Made by a program: the position numbers and the translations under genes
Notes under the pieces: generated by a model
The model's database searches: none
Seen by the model: the letters and a program-made list of their open reading frames with translations, nothing else
What the model was told of the DNA's origin: nothing
Part shown: positions 16,652 through 26,412 of the stretch, piece by piece
How the letters are laid out: each line of letters begins with the position of its first letter
Position numbering within the stretch: the stretch's first letter is position 1
Origin: Bacillus sp. Cs-700
GTDB taxonomy: Bacteria > Bacillota > Bacilli > Bacillales > Guptibacillaceae
Assembly (NCBI RefSeq): GCF_011082085.1
Contig: NZ_CP041063.1
Span: 1,364,001 to 1,428,000, forward strand
DNA length: 64,000 nt
Direction: 5' to 3'

Positions 16652-16682
16652 AAAAAAACCAACCGCTAAAGCGATTGGTTTT
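16652..16682 (-). terminator. Terminator overlapping the end of lcfA
   Basis: A 12-bp stem (16655-16666 with 16671-16682; one G-U pair on the minus strand) and seven T. The stop TAG of lcfA (16668-16666) lies at the stem-loop junction, so the last codons form the stem. Confidence 0.9.
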
Positions 16683-18357
16683 CTTTTGCTCTCTCTTCAT
16701 CGACAAGCACTCGTCGCAGAATTTTCCCAACTGTTGTTTTAGGAAGCTCCTCCCTAAATTCATACAATCTTGGCACTTTATAAGCCGCTAAATAGCGACG
16801 GCAATGCTGATTTAACTCATCCTCCGTTACATGTGCAGTGTTCTTTAACACGACAAACGCTTTTACCGTTTCACCGCGATAAGCATCCGGTACACCAATA
16901 ATCACAGCTTCTTGAACAGCAGGGTGCTCATATAAAATTTCTTCAACTTCTCTAGGATATATATTATAACCGCCAGCGATAATCATGTCTTTTTTTCGAT
17001 CCACGACATAGAAGTAACCTTTTTCATCTCGATAAGCCATATCTCCAGTGTATAGCCAACCATCTTTTAACACAGCTGATGTTTCATCTGGTCGATTCCA
17101 ATAGCCCTTCATCACTTGAGGACCTTTTACAATAAGTTCTCCTATTTCCTTTATCTCAGCCTCTTCATCAGCTGCATTGACAATCTTCGCATCCGTATCA
17201 GGCCACGGAAGCCCAATGCTCCCTACGACTGTACCATCCAAAGGGTTGGAATGAGTAACAGGTGAGGATTCTGTTAACCCATAGCCCTCAACAAGGCGAC
17301 CGCTTATTTTTTCTTGAAACTTTTGTTGAACTTCAATTGGAAGCGGAGCTGATCCACTTATACAAGCCTTGATTGATGATAAATCATATCGATCAATATC
17401 AGGATCATTGAGTAAAGATATATAGATAGTGGGTGCACCGGGGAATAGAGTCGGTTTTTGTTTTTGGATTGTTTTCAACGTGTCCTTTGGCTCAAATTTA
17501 GGGAGAATGATCATTTTTGCCGCATACATAATCGATAAATTCATTACGCAAGTCATTCCATACACGTGGAAAAATGGGAGAATTCCTAGCACACGTTCTT
17601 CACCATACTTCGCATCATGAATCCAGTGCTTACATTGCATTGTATTAACCACAAGATTGAAGTGAGTGAGCATTACCCCTTTTGCAAGACCCGTTGTTCC
17701 GCCGGTATATTGAAGAAGAGCAAGATCTTCTTTTACATTAACATCTATCTTTATCTCTTCATCCTTACCAGATGCTACCCATTCTTGAAACGTATGAATT
17801 TGATTTGTTGAAGGCATTTCCACAAGCAATCCTTGTTTTTTCTGTTTTTGTACTAAAGGATAAAGCTTATTCTTGGGAAATGGTAAGTAATCTTGAATTT
17901 TCGTTACAATAATATGTTGCAATACCGTTTTATCTTTTACCTTCAAAACCTTAGGTAAGACGAGGTCAAGGCATATCATCATATCTGCTTGAGAATCTTT
18001 TAACTGGTGTTCAAGCTCTCTTTCCATATAAAGGGGATTCGTTTGGACAACAACCCCTCCAGCCATCAGAACAGCATAGTAACTAATAACTGCCTGAGGA
18101 CAGTTTGGTAGCATAATCGAAACTCTATCACCCTTTTTGAGACCATTTTCACGCAATGAATTTGCGAGACGTCTTGAGCGCGTATGAAGTTCTTGGTAAG
18201 TTAGTTCTTTTCCAAGGAAATGAACGGCTTTTTTGTTAGGATGCTTTGAAGCTGCATCAACAAGATAAGCATGAAGAGGCTTTTCCTCATATTCAATTGA
18301 GGTCGGTACTCCTTCTTGATAAAAATTAAACCACTCTTTTTCGGGCATGTTCATCAT
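16666..18357 (-). CDS. lcfA: Long-chain fatty-acid-CoA ligase
   Basis: Activates fatty acids to acyl-CoA through an acyl-adenylate. The 563-residue product carries the AMP-binding motif LLQYTGGTTGLAKG, GYGLTESSP, YTGDMAYRDEKGYF and DRKKDMIIAGG, and ends with the family KTTVGKILRR catalytic Lys segment. The start is placed at the ATG 18357 after GGGAGG; this gives a family-like length, while the open frame extends upstream to 18498. It neighbours the FadR operon and its acyl-CoA product is the expected inducer of FadR. A cre-like site lies upstream. Confidence 0.94.
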   Translation of the reverse strand: MMNMPEKEWFNFYQEGVPTSIEYEEKPLHAYLVDAASKHPNKKAVHFLGKELTYQELHTRSRRLANSLRENGLKKGDRVSIMLPNCPQAVISYYAVLMAGGVVVQTNPLYMERELEHQLKDSQADMMICLDLVLPKVLKVKDKTVLQHIIVTKIQDYLPFPKNKLYPLVQKQKKQGLLVEMPSTNQIHTFQEWVASGKDEEIKIDVNVKEDLALLQYTGGTTGLAKGVMLTHFNLVVNTMQCKHWIHDAKYGEERVLGILPFFHVYGMTCVMNLSIMYAAKMIILPKFEPKDTLKTIQKQKPTLFPGAPTIYISLLNDPDIDRYDLSSIKACISGSAPLPIEVQQKFQEKISGRLVEGYGLTESSPVTHSNPLDGTVVGSIGLPWPDTDAKIVNAADEEAEIKEIGELIVKGPQVMKGYWNRPDETSAVLKDGWLYTGDMAYRDEKGYFYVVDRKKDMIIAGGYNIYPREVEEILYEHPAVQEAVIIGVPDAYRGETVKAFVVLKNTAHVTEDELNQHCRRYLAAYKVPRLYEFREELPKTTVGKILRRVLVDEERAKENQSL

Positions 18358-18421
18358 TTTTTCATCAACCTCCCTTTCACGTCTCCTTCCAACCAAAAAT
18401 CTCTCTATATGATAATTATAA

Positions 18422-18435
18422 TGAAAACGCTTCAA
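18422..18435. promoter_or_regulatory. cre-like site upstream of lcfA
   Basis: TGAAAACGCTTCAA fits 12 of 14 positions of the CcpA site TGWAANCGNTNWCA. lcfA is under carbon catabolite repression in B. subtilis, which supports it. Confidence 0.4.
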
Positions 18436-18598
18436 ATATCCTATCTTTTTTTGATTTTTTTGAATACATTGGCATTTATCGTCGTAAAAGAGAGACAAGT
18501 TTAGTAAAATAGTTTGGTTTCATACAAAGCGTTTCATAGTTTTAATCAAAAAGGTTGATCTGTCCCAATCCTCTTAATTAATCGATATCAAAAGAAAA

Positions 18599-18623
18599 GA
18601 AGAACAGGACCGGCCTGTTCTTC
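18599..18623 (-). terminator. Terminator after the small membrane ORF
   Basis: A 10-bp perfect stem (18599-18608 with 18614-18623) followed by a T-rich tract broken by one C on the minus strand. Confidence 0.8.
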
Positions 18624-18630
18624 TTCTCAA

Positions 18631-18714
18631 TCAAACAAAATAAATCAAATATATAATTCCCGCAATAAAAAAGATTCCTGATACAACCATTAGAACTTTC
18701 CATAATGTTTCCAT
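18631..18714 (-). CDS. 27-residue predicted membrane peptide
   Basis: An ORF too short for usual gene calls, starting ATG at 18714 and ending TGA at 18631. AAGAGGAG lies 6 nt upstream and overlaps the stop of yshE, so translation would be coupled. The peptide starts METLWKVLMVVSG and is one hydrophobic helix after a single Lys. A terminator follows 8 nt after the stop. The tight ribosome site, coupling and terminator argue that it is real. Function is unknown. Confidence 0.6.
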   Translation of the reverse strand: METLWKVLMVVSGIFFIAGIIYLIYFV

Positions 18715-18726
18715 AATGTGCTCCTC

Positions 18727-19134
18727 TTACGAAATCCCTGCACCAATGACAAAGGACAGTCCAATTGAAATAACCATTGATATAAATCCTACTGCCCGAT
18801 TATCCGCTGCAATTTCTTTATCGATTCGAAATTTAGGTGTCAAAAATTCAAAAGTAAAATACCCAATTAACAATAAAACAAAACCAAAAACGCCCCATCC
18901 CATCATTGTGACGAGAGAATCGTTGTGCTCAATCGAAAAGCGAAAAATGTTGGCGATTCCAAAGATTTTCCCGCCTGTAGCCATAGATACGGCGAGATTT
19001 CCTCTTTGGATTTCTTCCCAGTTACGATAAGATGTCACAAATTCAAAGACTGATAAAAACACGATCATGCAAACAATGACAACACTATAATTTGCTGCGG
19101 TTTGAAATGCTACACTATCCCAAAGTTGTTCCAT
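18727..19134 (-). CDS. yshE: DUF350 membrane protein YshE
   Basis: A 135-residue protein with four predicted membrane helices and the DUF350 pattern (an IQRGNLAVSMATGGKIFGIANI segment near 42-63 and a DKEIAADNRAVGFI segment near 104). It lies 17 nt downstream of mutS2, as yshE does in B. subtilis. Its biochemical role is not established. Confidence 0.85.
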   Translation of the reverse strand: MEQLWDSVAFQTAANYSVVIVCMIVFLSVFEFVTSYRNWEEIQRGNLAVSMATGGKIFGIANIFRFSIEHNDSLVTMMGWGVFGFVLLLIGYFTFEFLTPKFRIDKEIAADNRAVGFISMVISIGLSFVIGAGIS

Positions 19135-19151
19135 CGTGTAAAATCCTTTCT

Positions 19152-21497
19152 CTACTTCAGTTCAACGACGGTCACACCACCGCCACCTTCATTCATACCA
19201 CCCATACGAAGGTTTTTCACTCTAGAATGACGTTTCAACCATTCATGGACACCTTTTCTTAGGGCTCCAGTGCCTTTTCCGTGAATGATTGAAACCTGAT
19301 GATATCCAGCAAGTAAGGCATCATCAATGTAGCGCTCTACTTCCATTTGTGCATCTTCGTATCTTTTGCCTCTTAAATCGAGCTCCGTTTTAACCTGGCT
19401 ATTATTTCCTCGCACCGTAACGAACGGTTTTCGTTCTACTGCGGGCTTGGATTTAATTGCTTCAAGATCATTTGCTTTTACCGTCATTTTCATAATTCCT
19501 AGTTGAACCTGGTATTCGTTCTTTCCCACTTTTTCGACGATATGTCCTTTTTGATTAAAACTAATTACTTTTACTTCATCACCAGGTTCATAAGTTTTTG
19601 CCTGCGCTTTTTTCGGCTTCGGCTTTGAAGACCTCAATTCAGGCTTTGCATCCTCAAGCTGTTTCTGGGCATCAATTAACTGATGCTCTTTTACCGCGCC
19701 TTTTTGGAAAGTACGAAGATCGTGAATAATTCTCTTCGCCTGTTCCTGTGCTTTCTCTACTTCTTCGGCGGCTTTTTGTTCCGCTTCTTCAAAGAGTCGT
19801 TCACGCTGCTTTTCAAATTTCTCAAGCTGTGATTCCAGATCTTTTTTTAGTGATTCTGCTTCTTTTCTTAGATCAGACGCTCCCTGTCGATCCAATTCGG
19901 CCTGTTTCTGGCTATCTTCAAGGGAGGAAATCATTCGATCCACCTTATTGCTTTCGCTAGAAATTTGCGACTTAGCATCATCGATAATATCATCCATTAG
20001 ACCAAGACGTCTTGAAATTTCAAACGCATTGCTTCGACCAGGTACGCCAATTAACAGTCGATAGGTAGGACGTAACGTCTCTACATCAAATTCTACACTC
20101 GCATTCATAACACCTTCACGATTGTAAGCATACGCTTTTAATTCGCTATAATGGGTCGTTGCAATCACTCTCGATCCACGATTATACACATAGTCAAGGA
20201 TTGAGATCGCTAGTGCAGCACCTTCCTGTGGATCAGTTCCCGCACCAAGCTCATCAAAAAGAACGAGACTATTGTGATCAATGTTTTTTAAAATCTGAAC
20301 AATGTTCGTCATGTGAGAAGAGAATGTGCTCAAGCTCTGTTCAATAGACTGTTCATCACCAATGTCTGCAAAGATATTCTGGAAAACTGCCATTGTGGAG
20401 CCTTCATCAGCCGGAATATGTAATCCAGATTGAGCCATAAGTGTAAGAAGACCAGCAGTTTTAAGCGTTACGGTTTTCCCTCCCGTGTTTGGACCCGTGA
20501 TGACGAGTGAAGAGTAATCTTTCCCAAGGTAAAGGGAAGAAGGTACAACTTCATCTTGAGGAAGAAGTGGATGACGCCCCTGCCTAATTTCAAGTTCGCC
20601 TTCATCGTTCATCGAAGGGTTTGTCGCTTTTAATTCATTTGCATATAAAGCACGTGCAAATATAAAATCAATATCGGCTAACACCTCGACATTGTGTCGA
20701 AGTGTATCAGAAGCTTCTGCTACGTGTCCTGTAAGCTCAGTTAAGATCCGCTCGATTTCAAGCTTTTCTTTCACTTTTACTTCTTTCAACTGATTATTGA
20801 TTGAAACAACCGATTGAGGTTCAATAAATAATGTTGCACCTGAAGATGATTGATCGTGAACCATTCCACCAAATGAACCTCTGTACTCCTGCTTCACTGG
20901 AATTACGTAGCGTTCATTTCGAATCGTAACGAGCGCATCAGAAAGCATTTTTCTTGTGCTTGACGAGCGAATGAGACTTTCTAACTTCTCTCGGACACGT
21001 GACTCAAAACTTCGCAGCTGCGTTCTTAAGCGTCGTAATGCATCGCTCGCTGAATCGAGCACTTCTCCATCCTGATCGATACAGGCGTTAATTTCTTTTT
21101 CAAGATCCGTCTCTGGCATAATTTGGTGAACTAAATCTCCTAGAAGAGGTAGCTCAACACCATCATCAATCATATTTTCAAGAAAGGTTTTAAAACGACG
21201 TCCTCCATAAATAGTGCTTGAAATATCGAGTAATTCAGAAGGATTTAACGTGCCACCAATCTCAGCGCGCTTCACACTTTGTCTAATGTCACGTATTCCT
21301 CCTAGCGGAGCCTGTCCGCGAAGACGAATCACTTTTCTCCCTTCTTCTGTCCCTTCCAATTGATGATTCACGTCTTCAAGTGAAAATAAAGGCGTTAATT
21401 GTTCAACTTTCTGTTTACCTAAAGAGGATGAAACATGTTTCCCTAATCGTTCTTTTACTTTATCGTATTCAAGTAGCCGTAATACTCTTTTCTGCAA
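19152..21497 (-). CDS. mutS2: Endonuclease/ATPase MutS2
   Basis: A 781-residue MutS-like protein that in Bacillus acts on stalled or collided ribosomes and suppresses recombination, not in mismatch repair. It has a MutS core and clamp, the ATPase Walker [11 protein letters not shown], Walker [18 protein letters not shown], a long charged coiled coil (about 510-620), and a C-terminal Smr nuclease domain with [11 protein letters not shown] and [12 protein letters not shown]. Translation begins at TTG (21497), with AGGAGG 8 nt upstream. The mismatch-binding domain I of MutS is absent, as expected. Confidence 0.96.
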   Translation of the reverse strand: MQKRVLRLLEYDKVKERLGKHVSSSLGKQKVEQLTPLFSLEDVNHQLEGTEEGRKVIRLRGQAPLGGIRDIRQSVKRAEIGGTLNPSELLDISSTIYGGRRFKTFLENMIDDGVELPLLGDLVHQIMPETDLEKEINACIDQDGEVLDSASDALRRLRTQLRSFESRVREKLESLIRSSSTRKMLSDALVTIRNERYVIPVKQEYRGSFGGMVHDQSSSGATLFIEPQSVVSINNQLKEVKVKEKLEIERILTELTGHVAEASDTLRHNVEVLADIDFIFARALYANELKATNPSMNDEGELEIRQGRHPLLPQDEVVPSSLYLGKDYSSLVITGPNTGGKTVTLKTAGLLTLMAQSGLHIPADEGSTMAVFQNIFADIGDEQSIEQSLSTFSSHMTNIVQILKNIDHNSLVLFDELGAGTDPQEGAALAISILDYVYNRGSRVIATTHYSELKAYAYNREGVMNASVEFDVETLRPTYRLLIGVPGRSNAFEISRRLGLMDDIIDDAKSQISSESNKVDRMISSLEDSQKQAELDRQGASDLRKEAESLKKDLESQLEKFEKQRERLFEEAEQKAAEEVEKAQEQAKRIIHDLRTFQKGAVKEHQLIDAQKQLEDAKPELRSSKPKPKKAQAKTYEPGDEVKVISFNQKGHIVEKVGKNEYQVQLGIMKMTVKANDLEAIKSKPAVERKPFVTVRGNNSQVKTELDLRGKRYEDAQMEVERYIDDALLAGYHQVSIIHGKGTGALRKGVHEWLKRHSRVKNLRMGGMNEGGGGVTVVELK

Positions 21498-21527
21498 TGG
21501 TCGTTCCTCCTAAAAAACGGAATATAA

Positions 21528-23243
21528 TTAGTGATGCCGATGAAAGAATGCTTCCAGATCTTTTGCCGTATACGTATTTAAGACGCTCTCTTTACGCAGC
21601 CATCCTCTTCTTCCAGCTGCTACACCAATTTCCATATGTTCAAGCATGTCCATATGATGGGCATCTGTGTTTATCATTATTTTAACATGATTGTCTTGTG
21701 CTTTTTGAAGCCATTCAGCTGCAAGATCTAAGCGGTTTGGGTTTGCATTTAACTCAAGTGCAGTCCCCGTCTCTTTTGCAAGTTTAATTAGCTTATCATG
21801 ATCCAGAGCATACCCGTTTCTTCTTCCAAGTAATCTCCCAGATGGGTGCGCGATAAGATCTACATGGTGGCTTCTGAGCGCTGTTTCAAGCCGCTTCATA
21901 ATCGTATCTTCGTCTTGAGAAAAGGACGAATGAATTGAAGCGATGACGAAATCCATTTCAGCAAGCAGCTGATTGTCATAATCTAGTGTACCATCTGGCA
22001 AAATATCCATTTCGACTCCAGCAAATATTTTGAAGTCTGCCCATTTTTTGTTCAGTCGGTTTATTTCTTCTCTTTGTTCACGTAACCTCTCTGGTGTTAA
22101 TCCATTTGCAACTTTTAAATACTGTGAATGATCCGTAATTGCGATATAAGAATAACCCTTATCCCTAGCACGTTCAGCCATATCTTCTATCGTATATGCC
22201 CCATCGCTCCAGGTAGAGTGCATATGTAGGTCACCTTTAATATCTTGTAATTGCACGAGATCAATCTTGTTTTTCTCTGCTTCTTCAATTTCGCCGCGAT
22301 CTTCACGAATTTCTGGGGGAATATAAGCGAGCCCAAAATGACCATAAAATTCTTTCTCATTTTCAAACGTGATAACTTCGCCTGTTTCGACAGACTCTAC
22401 TCCATATTCACTAATTTTCTCGCCTTTCTTCTTAGCAATTTGTCTCATCTTCACATTATGAGCTTGTGAACCAGTAAAATGGTGTAGGGTTGAAGCGAAT
22501 TCTTCTGGCTTTACAAGTCTAAAATCTACCGAGACCCCATACTCATCATCAAGCTCAAGCGTGATTTTTGTATCTCCTTTGACGATGATTTTTGAAATCC
22601 CTTCTAGTTCAAGGAGTTTTTCTGATACATCAGCAGAAGCAGTCGTAGCAATAATAAAGTCGAGGTCTTTAATGGTTTCCCTCACACGACGCAAACTGCC
22701 TGCCCGTGCAAACTTTTCGATTTGCTCCAATTCACTTAGTTGTCGTTCAATCTTTTCAGCAAGTGGAAGCATGTATGCAATTGAAAGTCGCTCAGGTCGT
22801 TTTCCTGCTTCTTCGATCGCCTCTAAGATCTTCTCCTCACTTTTCTTTCCAAACCCAGGAAGTTCTTGAATTTGTTGCGCTTCACATGCATGTTTTAATG
22901 TAGCCATATCAATAACACCAAGTTCTTTGTAGAGCTTAGCCAGTTTTTTTCCACCAAGACCTGGTAATTTCAATAAAGGTACAAGACCAGACGGCACTTC
23001 TTTCTTCAAAGTATCAAGGGTTTCTGACTCGCCATTTTCAAGAATCTCGTTTATGACCGCTGCCGTCCCTTTTCCAATTCCATTGAGCTCAGCCGGATCT
23101 TCAATTTGTTCCATGCTCCGATCATCCGTTTCCAGTGCACGGGCCGCCTTACGAAAAGCTGATATTTTAAAAGGGTTTTCACCTTTAAGTTCCATATAAA
23201 CCGCAATATCTTCTAAAAAACGAATCACACTTTTCTTATTCAT
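21528..23243 (-). CDS. polX: Family X DNA polymerase with PHP exonuclease domain
   Basis: A 571-residue bifunctional repair enzyme (YshC type). The N-terminal part has helix-hairpin-helix motifs (NGIGKGTAAVINEIL, LPGLGGKKLAKLY, LPGFGKKSEEKIL) and the polymerase-beta nucleotidyl-transfer segment AGSLRRVRETIKDLDFI. The C-terminal PHP domain begins at about residue 330 with DLHMHSTWSDG and includes AITDHSQYL, HPSGRLLGRRNGY and NTDAHH metal ligands. The start at 23243 follows GTGAGG and matches the family; a frame from 23261 adds six residues. Confidence 0.94.
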   Translation of the reverse strand: MNKKSVIRFLEDIAVYMELKGENPFKISAFRKAARALETDDRSMEQIEDPAELNGIGKGTAAVINEILENGESETLDTLKKEVPSGLVPLLKLPGLGGKKLAKLYKELGVIDMATLKHACEAQQIQELPGFGKKSEEKILEAIEEAGKRPERLSIAYMLPLAEKIERQLSELEQIEKFARAGSLRRVRETIKDLDFIIATTASADVSEKLLELEGISKIIVKGDTKITLELDDEYGVSVDFRLVKPEEFASTLHHFTGSQAHNVKMRQIAKKKGEKISEYGVESVETGEVITFENEKEFYGHFGLAYIPPEIREDRGEIEEAEKNKIDLVQLQDIKGDLHMHSTWSDGAYTIEDMAERARDKGYSYIAITDHSQYLKVANGLTPERLREQREEINRLNKKWADFKIFAGVEMDILPDGTLDYDNQLLAEMDFVIASIHSSFSQDEDTIMKRLETALRSHHVDLIAHPSGRLLGRRNGYALDHDKLIKLAKETGTALELNANPNRLDLAAEWLQKAQDNHVKIMINTDAHHMDMLEHMEIGVAAGRRGWLRKESVLNTYTAKDLEAFFHRHH

Positions 23244-23318
23244 CCCATCCTCACCCTTCATAAAAAGATCATTACTACTATCGTATCCATAAACCCAAAC
23301 AAATCCAATTATTTTTAC

Positions 23319-23363
23319 TTGAAAAGCGGAAGCGTCCGTTTAGGTCCGACAAGCGCTGGAGCC
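23319..23363. repeat. Candidate dispersed Bacillaceae intergenic repeat
   Basis: The segment contains GAAAAGCGGAAGCG and GACAAGCGCTGGAGCC. Similar intergenic repeats with an AAAAGCGnAAGCG head and a GACAAGCGCTGGAG tail recur in several Bacillaceae genomes as I recall them. There is one copy in this window, between polX and the cvpA terminator. Confidence 0.5.
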
Positions 23364-23380
23364 TTTGTATTTACAAACAA

Positions 23381-23405
23381 ATAACCCTTCTAGTTGAAGG
23401 GTTAT
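23381..23405 (-). terminator. Terminator overlapping the cvpA stop codon
   Basis: A 10-bp perfect stem (23381-23390 with 23396-23405). The TAA stop of cvpA (23404-23402) is part of the stem. Confidence 0.8.
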
Positions 23406-23944
23406 GCGACATGGGTACTCCATAAATCTTTTATTTGTTCCGTTAACACCGGGGTATGTTTAACGATGCTTTCTGCAAGAAACGAATTTGAAATCGCTGT
23501 TTGGACCGTTTCATTTGGTACAAGTGCTGCAATAAATAGAAACAAGAACACGACAACATATACTTCTACAAACCCTAGCACTCCTCCGAGCCAGCCGTTC
23601 ACTGTTCTTAAGATAGGAAGATCAGCAAGAAAGTCGAGCATCGATCCGATAATTTGCATGAGGATTTTGGTACCAAAGAATAATAGAGCAAACGCAATAC
23701 CACTATAATAGGTGGCTTCTAAATTAATTGCTTCAAAAACCATCGCAGTTGAAGAAGCTTCGTTTCCAAAGGATGGATATGGGATCCACAGCTTCAGATG
23801 AGGCGCAAGATCTTTAAAATACAGATAGGCCACTAAAAACGAAACGATGAATCCAACTAAATGAACAACTTGTAGGATCAGCCCTCTACGAAGACCAATA
23901 AGAAAACCTCCTACCAATACTATAAAAAGAATGAGATCAACCAT
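23402..23944 (-). CDS. yshB: CvpA-family membrane protein
   Basis: A 180-residue protein with four membrane helices and the CvpA layout: VDLILFIVLVGGFLIGLRRG at the start and GWLGGVLGFVEVYVVVFL near 120. CvpA-type proteins are linked to colicin V export in enterobacteria, but in Bacillus (YshB) the role is unclear. It lies 6 nt after zapA, as in B. subtilis. Confidence 0.87.
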   Translation of the reverse strand: MVDLILFIVLVGGFLIGLRRGLILQVVHLVGFIVSFLVAYLYFKDLAPHLKLWIPYPSFGNEASSTAMVFEAINLEATYYSGIAFALLFFGTKILMQIIGSMLDFLADLPILRTVNGWLGGVLGFVEVYVVVFLFLFIAALVPNETVQTAISNSFLAESIVKHTPVLTEQIKDLWSTHVA

Positions 23945-23950
23945 CTATCG

Positions 23951-24211
23951 TTATTCCTCTTCTCTCAGTTTTTTCTTTAAATCTTCAAGTTCTTTCTTAA
24001 TCATGACATAATCATTCACAATATTTACCGCTGTTAATACAGCAAGTCGCTTTGTATCTAAATAAGTATTCATTCCTTTAATCTCATTCATCTTCTCATC
24101 GACTAATTTCGAGACTTCAAGGATATGTTGATGACTTTTATCACCGACGATTGTATATTGTTCACCATAGATTTCCACAGTTGTACGAACTTTACCACGA
24201 CTGTCTGTCAC
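23951..24211 (-). CDS. zapA: Cell division protein ZapA
   Basis: An 86-residue FtsZ-ring bundling protein. The N-terminal part (TTVEIYGEQYTIVGDKSHQHI) forms the globular domain and the C-terminal half is a helix with a charged coiled coil (MIKKELEDLKKKLREEE). The start is GTG at 24211, with AGGAGG 8 nt upstream. A weak promoter (TTCAAA, 17 nt, TATGAT at about 24252) precedes it, divergent from rnhC. Confidence 0.93.
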   Translation of the reverse strand: MTDSRGKVRTTVEIYGEQYTIVGDKSHQHILEVSKLVDEKMNEIKGMNTYLDTKRLAVLTAVNIVNDYVMIKKELEDLKKKLREEE

Positions 24212-24362
24212 CCCATAAGCCTCCTATCACGAGAAAGAATCCTAACTTGTATCATAGCACGAAAATAAGTGTTTTTGAAATACAGCGCTCCCGAACCATT
24301 CTTCTTGGTTAACAGATTCTGATATAATAGGATGCAAGCATAGTTCACAAAGGAGTTTTGTT

Positions 24363-25313
24363 ATGTCACAGGTTGTTTTAACTGTATCACCTACCATTAT
24401 GAATGAAATTAAAAAGAAATACAACAGTCACTTAAGCGATAAACAACCGCCAGGGAGCGTGTTCGTAGCGAAAACGTCGGCCTGTACTATTACAGGCTAT
24501 AAATCTGGAAAGGTCATGTTTCAGGGGGCAGCTGCAGAGCAAGAAGCCAAACAATGGCAATCGAGCGGAACAGTGAACCCCAAAAAACCTACTGGATCAA
24601 AAAAGAAAACAGTTGGTGACCACCAATATGCCCCTCCGCCCACTATCTCATCACTATCAGCAATCGGAAGTGATGAAGTTGGTACAGGAGATTTCTTTGG
24701 TCCAATGACTGTCGTTGCAGCTTATGTTGATCAAGACCAAATTCCGCTTTTAAGAGAACTTGGTGTAAGAGATTCTAAGGGGATGAAAGATCCAGAAATT
24801 ATTGAGATCGCACGAAATCTAATAAAAACGATCCCGTATAGCCTTCTTATTCTTCCGAACGAAAAGTACAACAACATGCAAAGAAAAGGAATGAACCAGG
24901 GTAAGATGAAGGCTCTTCTACATAATCAGGCCATTCAGAATGTGACACGGAAAGTAGACGGCTACGATGCGATCTTAATCGATCAGTTTGCAAAACCGGA
25001 AATTTATTTTAACTATTTGAAGGGTCAATCAACAGTCATTAAAGAAAACGTCTACTTCGCCACAAAAGCAGAAGAAATTCATTTAGCAGTTGCAGCAGCT
25101 TCCATTATTGCCAGATACTCTTTTGTGATGGAAATCGATCGACTTGGGAAAGAAAACAATGTAAGGCTTCCAAAAGGAGCTGGACCTGCAGTAGATATTG
25201 CAGCAGCTAAATTGATTCAGAAACATGGCGATCACGTACTCGAAAAAATAGCTAAGATGCATTTTGCGAACAGTTTGAAAGCGAAGAAAATCGCGGACCA
25301 AGCTCGGCATTAA
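24363..25313 (+). CDS. rnhC: Ribonuclease HIII
   Basis: Cleaves the RNA strand of RNA-DNA hybrids. The 316-residue product has an N-terminal TBP-like substrate-binding domain (about 1-90) and a C-terminal RNase H fold with the type 2 signature IGSDEVGTGDFFGPM, a VRDSKGMKD segment and DAILIDQF. AAAGGAG precedes the ATG; a TATAAT at 24323-24328 is a likely -10. It points away from zapA and converges on the inserted nucleoside-hydrolase gene. Confidence 0.95.
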   Translation: MSQVVLTVSPTIMNEIKKKYNSHLSDKQPPGSVFVAKTSACTITGYKSGKVMFQGAAAEQEAKQWQSSGTVNPKKPTGSKKKTVGDHQYAPPPTISSLSAIGSDEVGTGDFFGPMTVVAAYVDQDQIPLLRELGVRDSKGMKDPEIIEIARNLIKTIPYSLLILPNEKYNNMQRKGMNQGKMKALLHNQAIQNVTRKVDGYDAILIDQFAKPEIYFNYLKGQSTVIKENVYFATKAEEIHLAVAAASIIARYSFVMEIDRLGKENNVRLPKGAGPAVDIAAAKLIQKHGDHVLEKIAKMHFANSLKAKKIADQARH

Positions 25314-25327
25314 AGCACCCACAAAAC

Positions 25328-25356
25328 AAGAGCTGGCTCAAAGTGAGCCAGCTCTT
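25328..25356. terminator. Bidirectional terminator between rnhC and the nucleoside hydrolase
   Basis: A 13-bp perfect stem (25328-25340 with 25344-25356) serving two converging genes. Confidence 0.85.
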
Positions 25357-25361
25357 TCATA

Positions 25362-26336
25362 TTACAAATAGAGTTGTGGTGCTTCTAACCCATCCTCAGC
25401 TAGAAGCATGACAGAAGTAAAATATTGAAAGAAAAGATCACGGTCTACATCGTCGACAACGATAACTTCACGGCCTGTTTTATCAAGAACCGTTCTCCCC
25501 TGGCTTACGCCGTCCTTTTCAACACGACAGTTTACTTTTCTCGAGTGAATGAAAGACTGAGGTGTGACAGAAACAGTTGTAAGCACGTCCCATAAGTAGT
25601 ATGTCGAATTGGTTTCAACATGAACAAGCGGCGGACACATCGCATAACATTGCCCGATAAAATCGACCCCGATTTCTTTTCGCTGTGCTGCCCAAATGTT
25701 TCTAATATCATTTGTTAATGGAACCTGATTCGTACTTTCAAGCGCCACCATTTCAATCGTAATTGACGTATCAAAGACAGTCGCAACGGCTTCTGGATCC
25801 CAGAACGCATTCCACTCTGCCGTCCCATCGTGCTCAGGTTCTTCCACATTTCCTGCTTCTAAAAATGTGCCACCCATCCACACTAACTTTTCGATTTTTT
25901 GTTCAATCGCTGGTGCTACTTCTAACGCTCTAGCAAGATCAGTTAAAGGACCAGTAAAAAGAAGCGTTATCGGGTCTGAACTGCTCTCAAGTACATCAAT
26001 CAGATGCAGATGAGCAGGTCTTTCTGACATTGGCGTATTCACTTGATTTGATTCATTAAGAATCGGTAGTGCATCAACGTAGAAAGCATGCATACGCCAC
26101 TCCTTAGGAAACGGGTTAATCCCTCTAGAGTTTGAAGCTGAAACATTTAAATCAATACCCTTTCCGAAACGGTCAATGATTTTTCTACTCGCTGAAACAG
26201 CCTGTTCTAAATAGCAATCAGCTGGAATAACTGAAACGCCTACAAGTTCAACCTCATCCATGTTCAGCAATAAAAAGAGTGATGCTAAGTCATCCACGCC
26301 ACCGTCATGGTTAAAGTACACCTTTGTTTTCTCCAT
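25362..26336 (-). CDS. Nucleoside hydrolase (IunH/RihA-like)
   Basis: Hydrolyses the N-glycosidic bond of nucleosides to free base and ribose. The 324-residue product shows the N-terminal calcium-site motif as HDGGVDDLASL (family DTDxGxDDxxA, here with His and Gly in place of two leading residues), the LFTGPLTDLARAL segment, VWMGGTF and EWNAFWDPEAV. AGGAGG lies 6 nt before the ATG. It is divergent from a nucleoside permease gene and has its own guanine-class riboswitch. The altered leading residues of the DxD motif could shift specificity. Confidence 0.88.
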   Translation of the reverse strand: MEKTKVYFNHDGGVDDLASLFLLLNMDEVELVGVSVIPADCYLEQAVSASRKIIDRFGKGIDLNVSASNSRGINPFPKEWRMHAFYVDALPILNESNQVNTPMSERPAHLHLIDVLESSSDPITLLFTGPLTDLARALEVAPAIEQKIEKLVWMGGTFLEAGNVEEPEHDGTAEWNAFWDPEAVATVFDTSITIEMVALESTNQVPLTNDIRNIWAAQRKEIGVDFIGQCYAMCPPLVHVETNSTYYLWDVLTTVSVTPQSFIHSRKVNCRVEKDGVSQGRTVLDKTGREVIVVDDVDRDLFFQYFTSVMLLAEDGLEAPQLYL

Positions 26337-26412
26337 TTATATCCTCCTGTACCAAACTCTCATGTCCTTTACTACCGTCTCTACCAGACGCCATTTTTAT
26401 GAAAATTCATTC

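Noticed and set aside
18521-18536. AAAGCGTTTCA as a second cre site near lcfA
   Set aside because: Only about 9 of 14 consensus positions fit when the CG centre is aligned.
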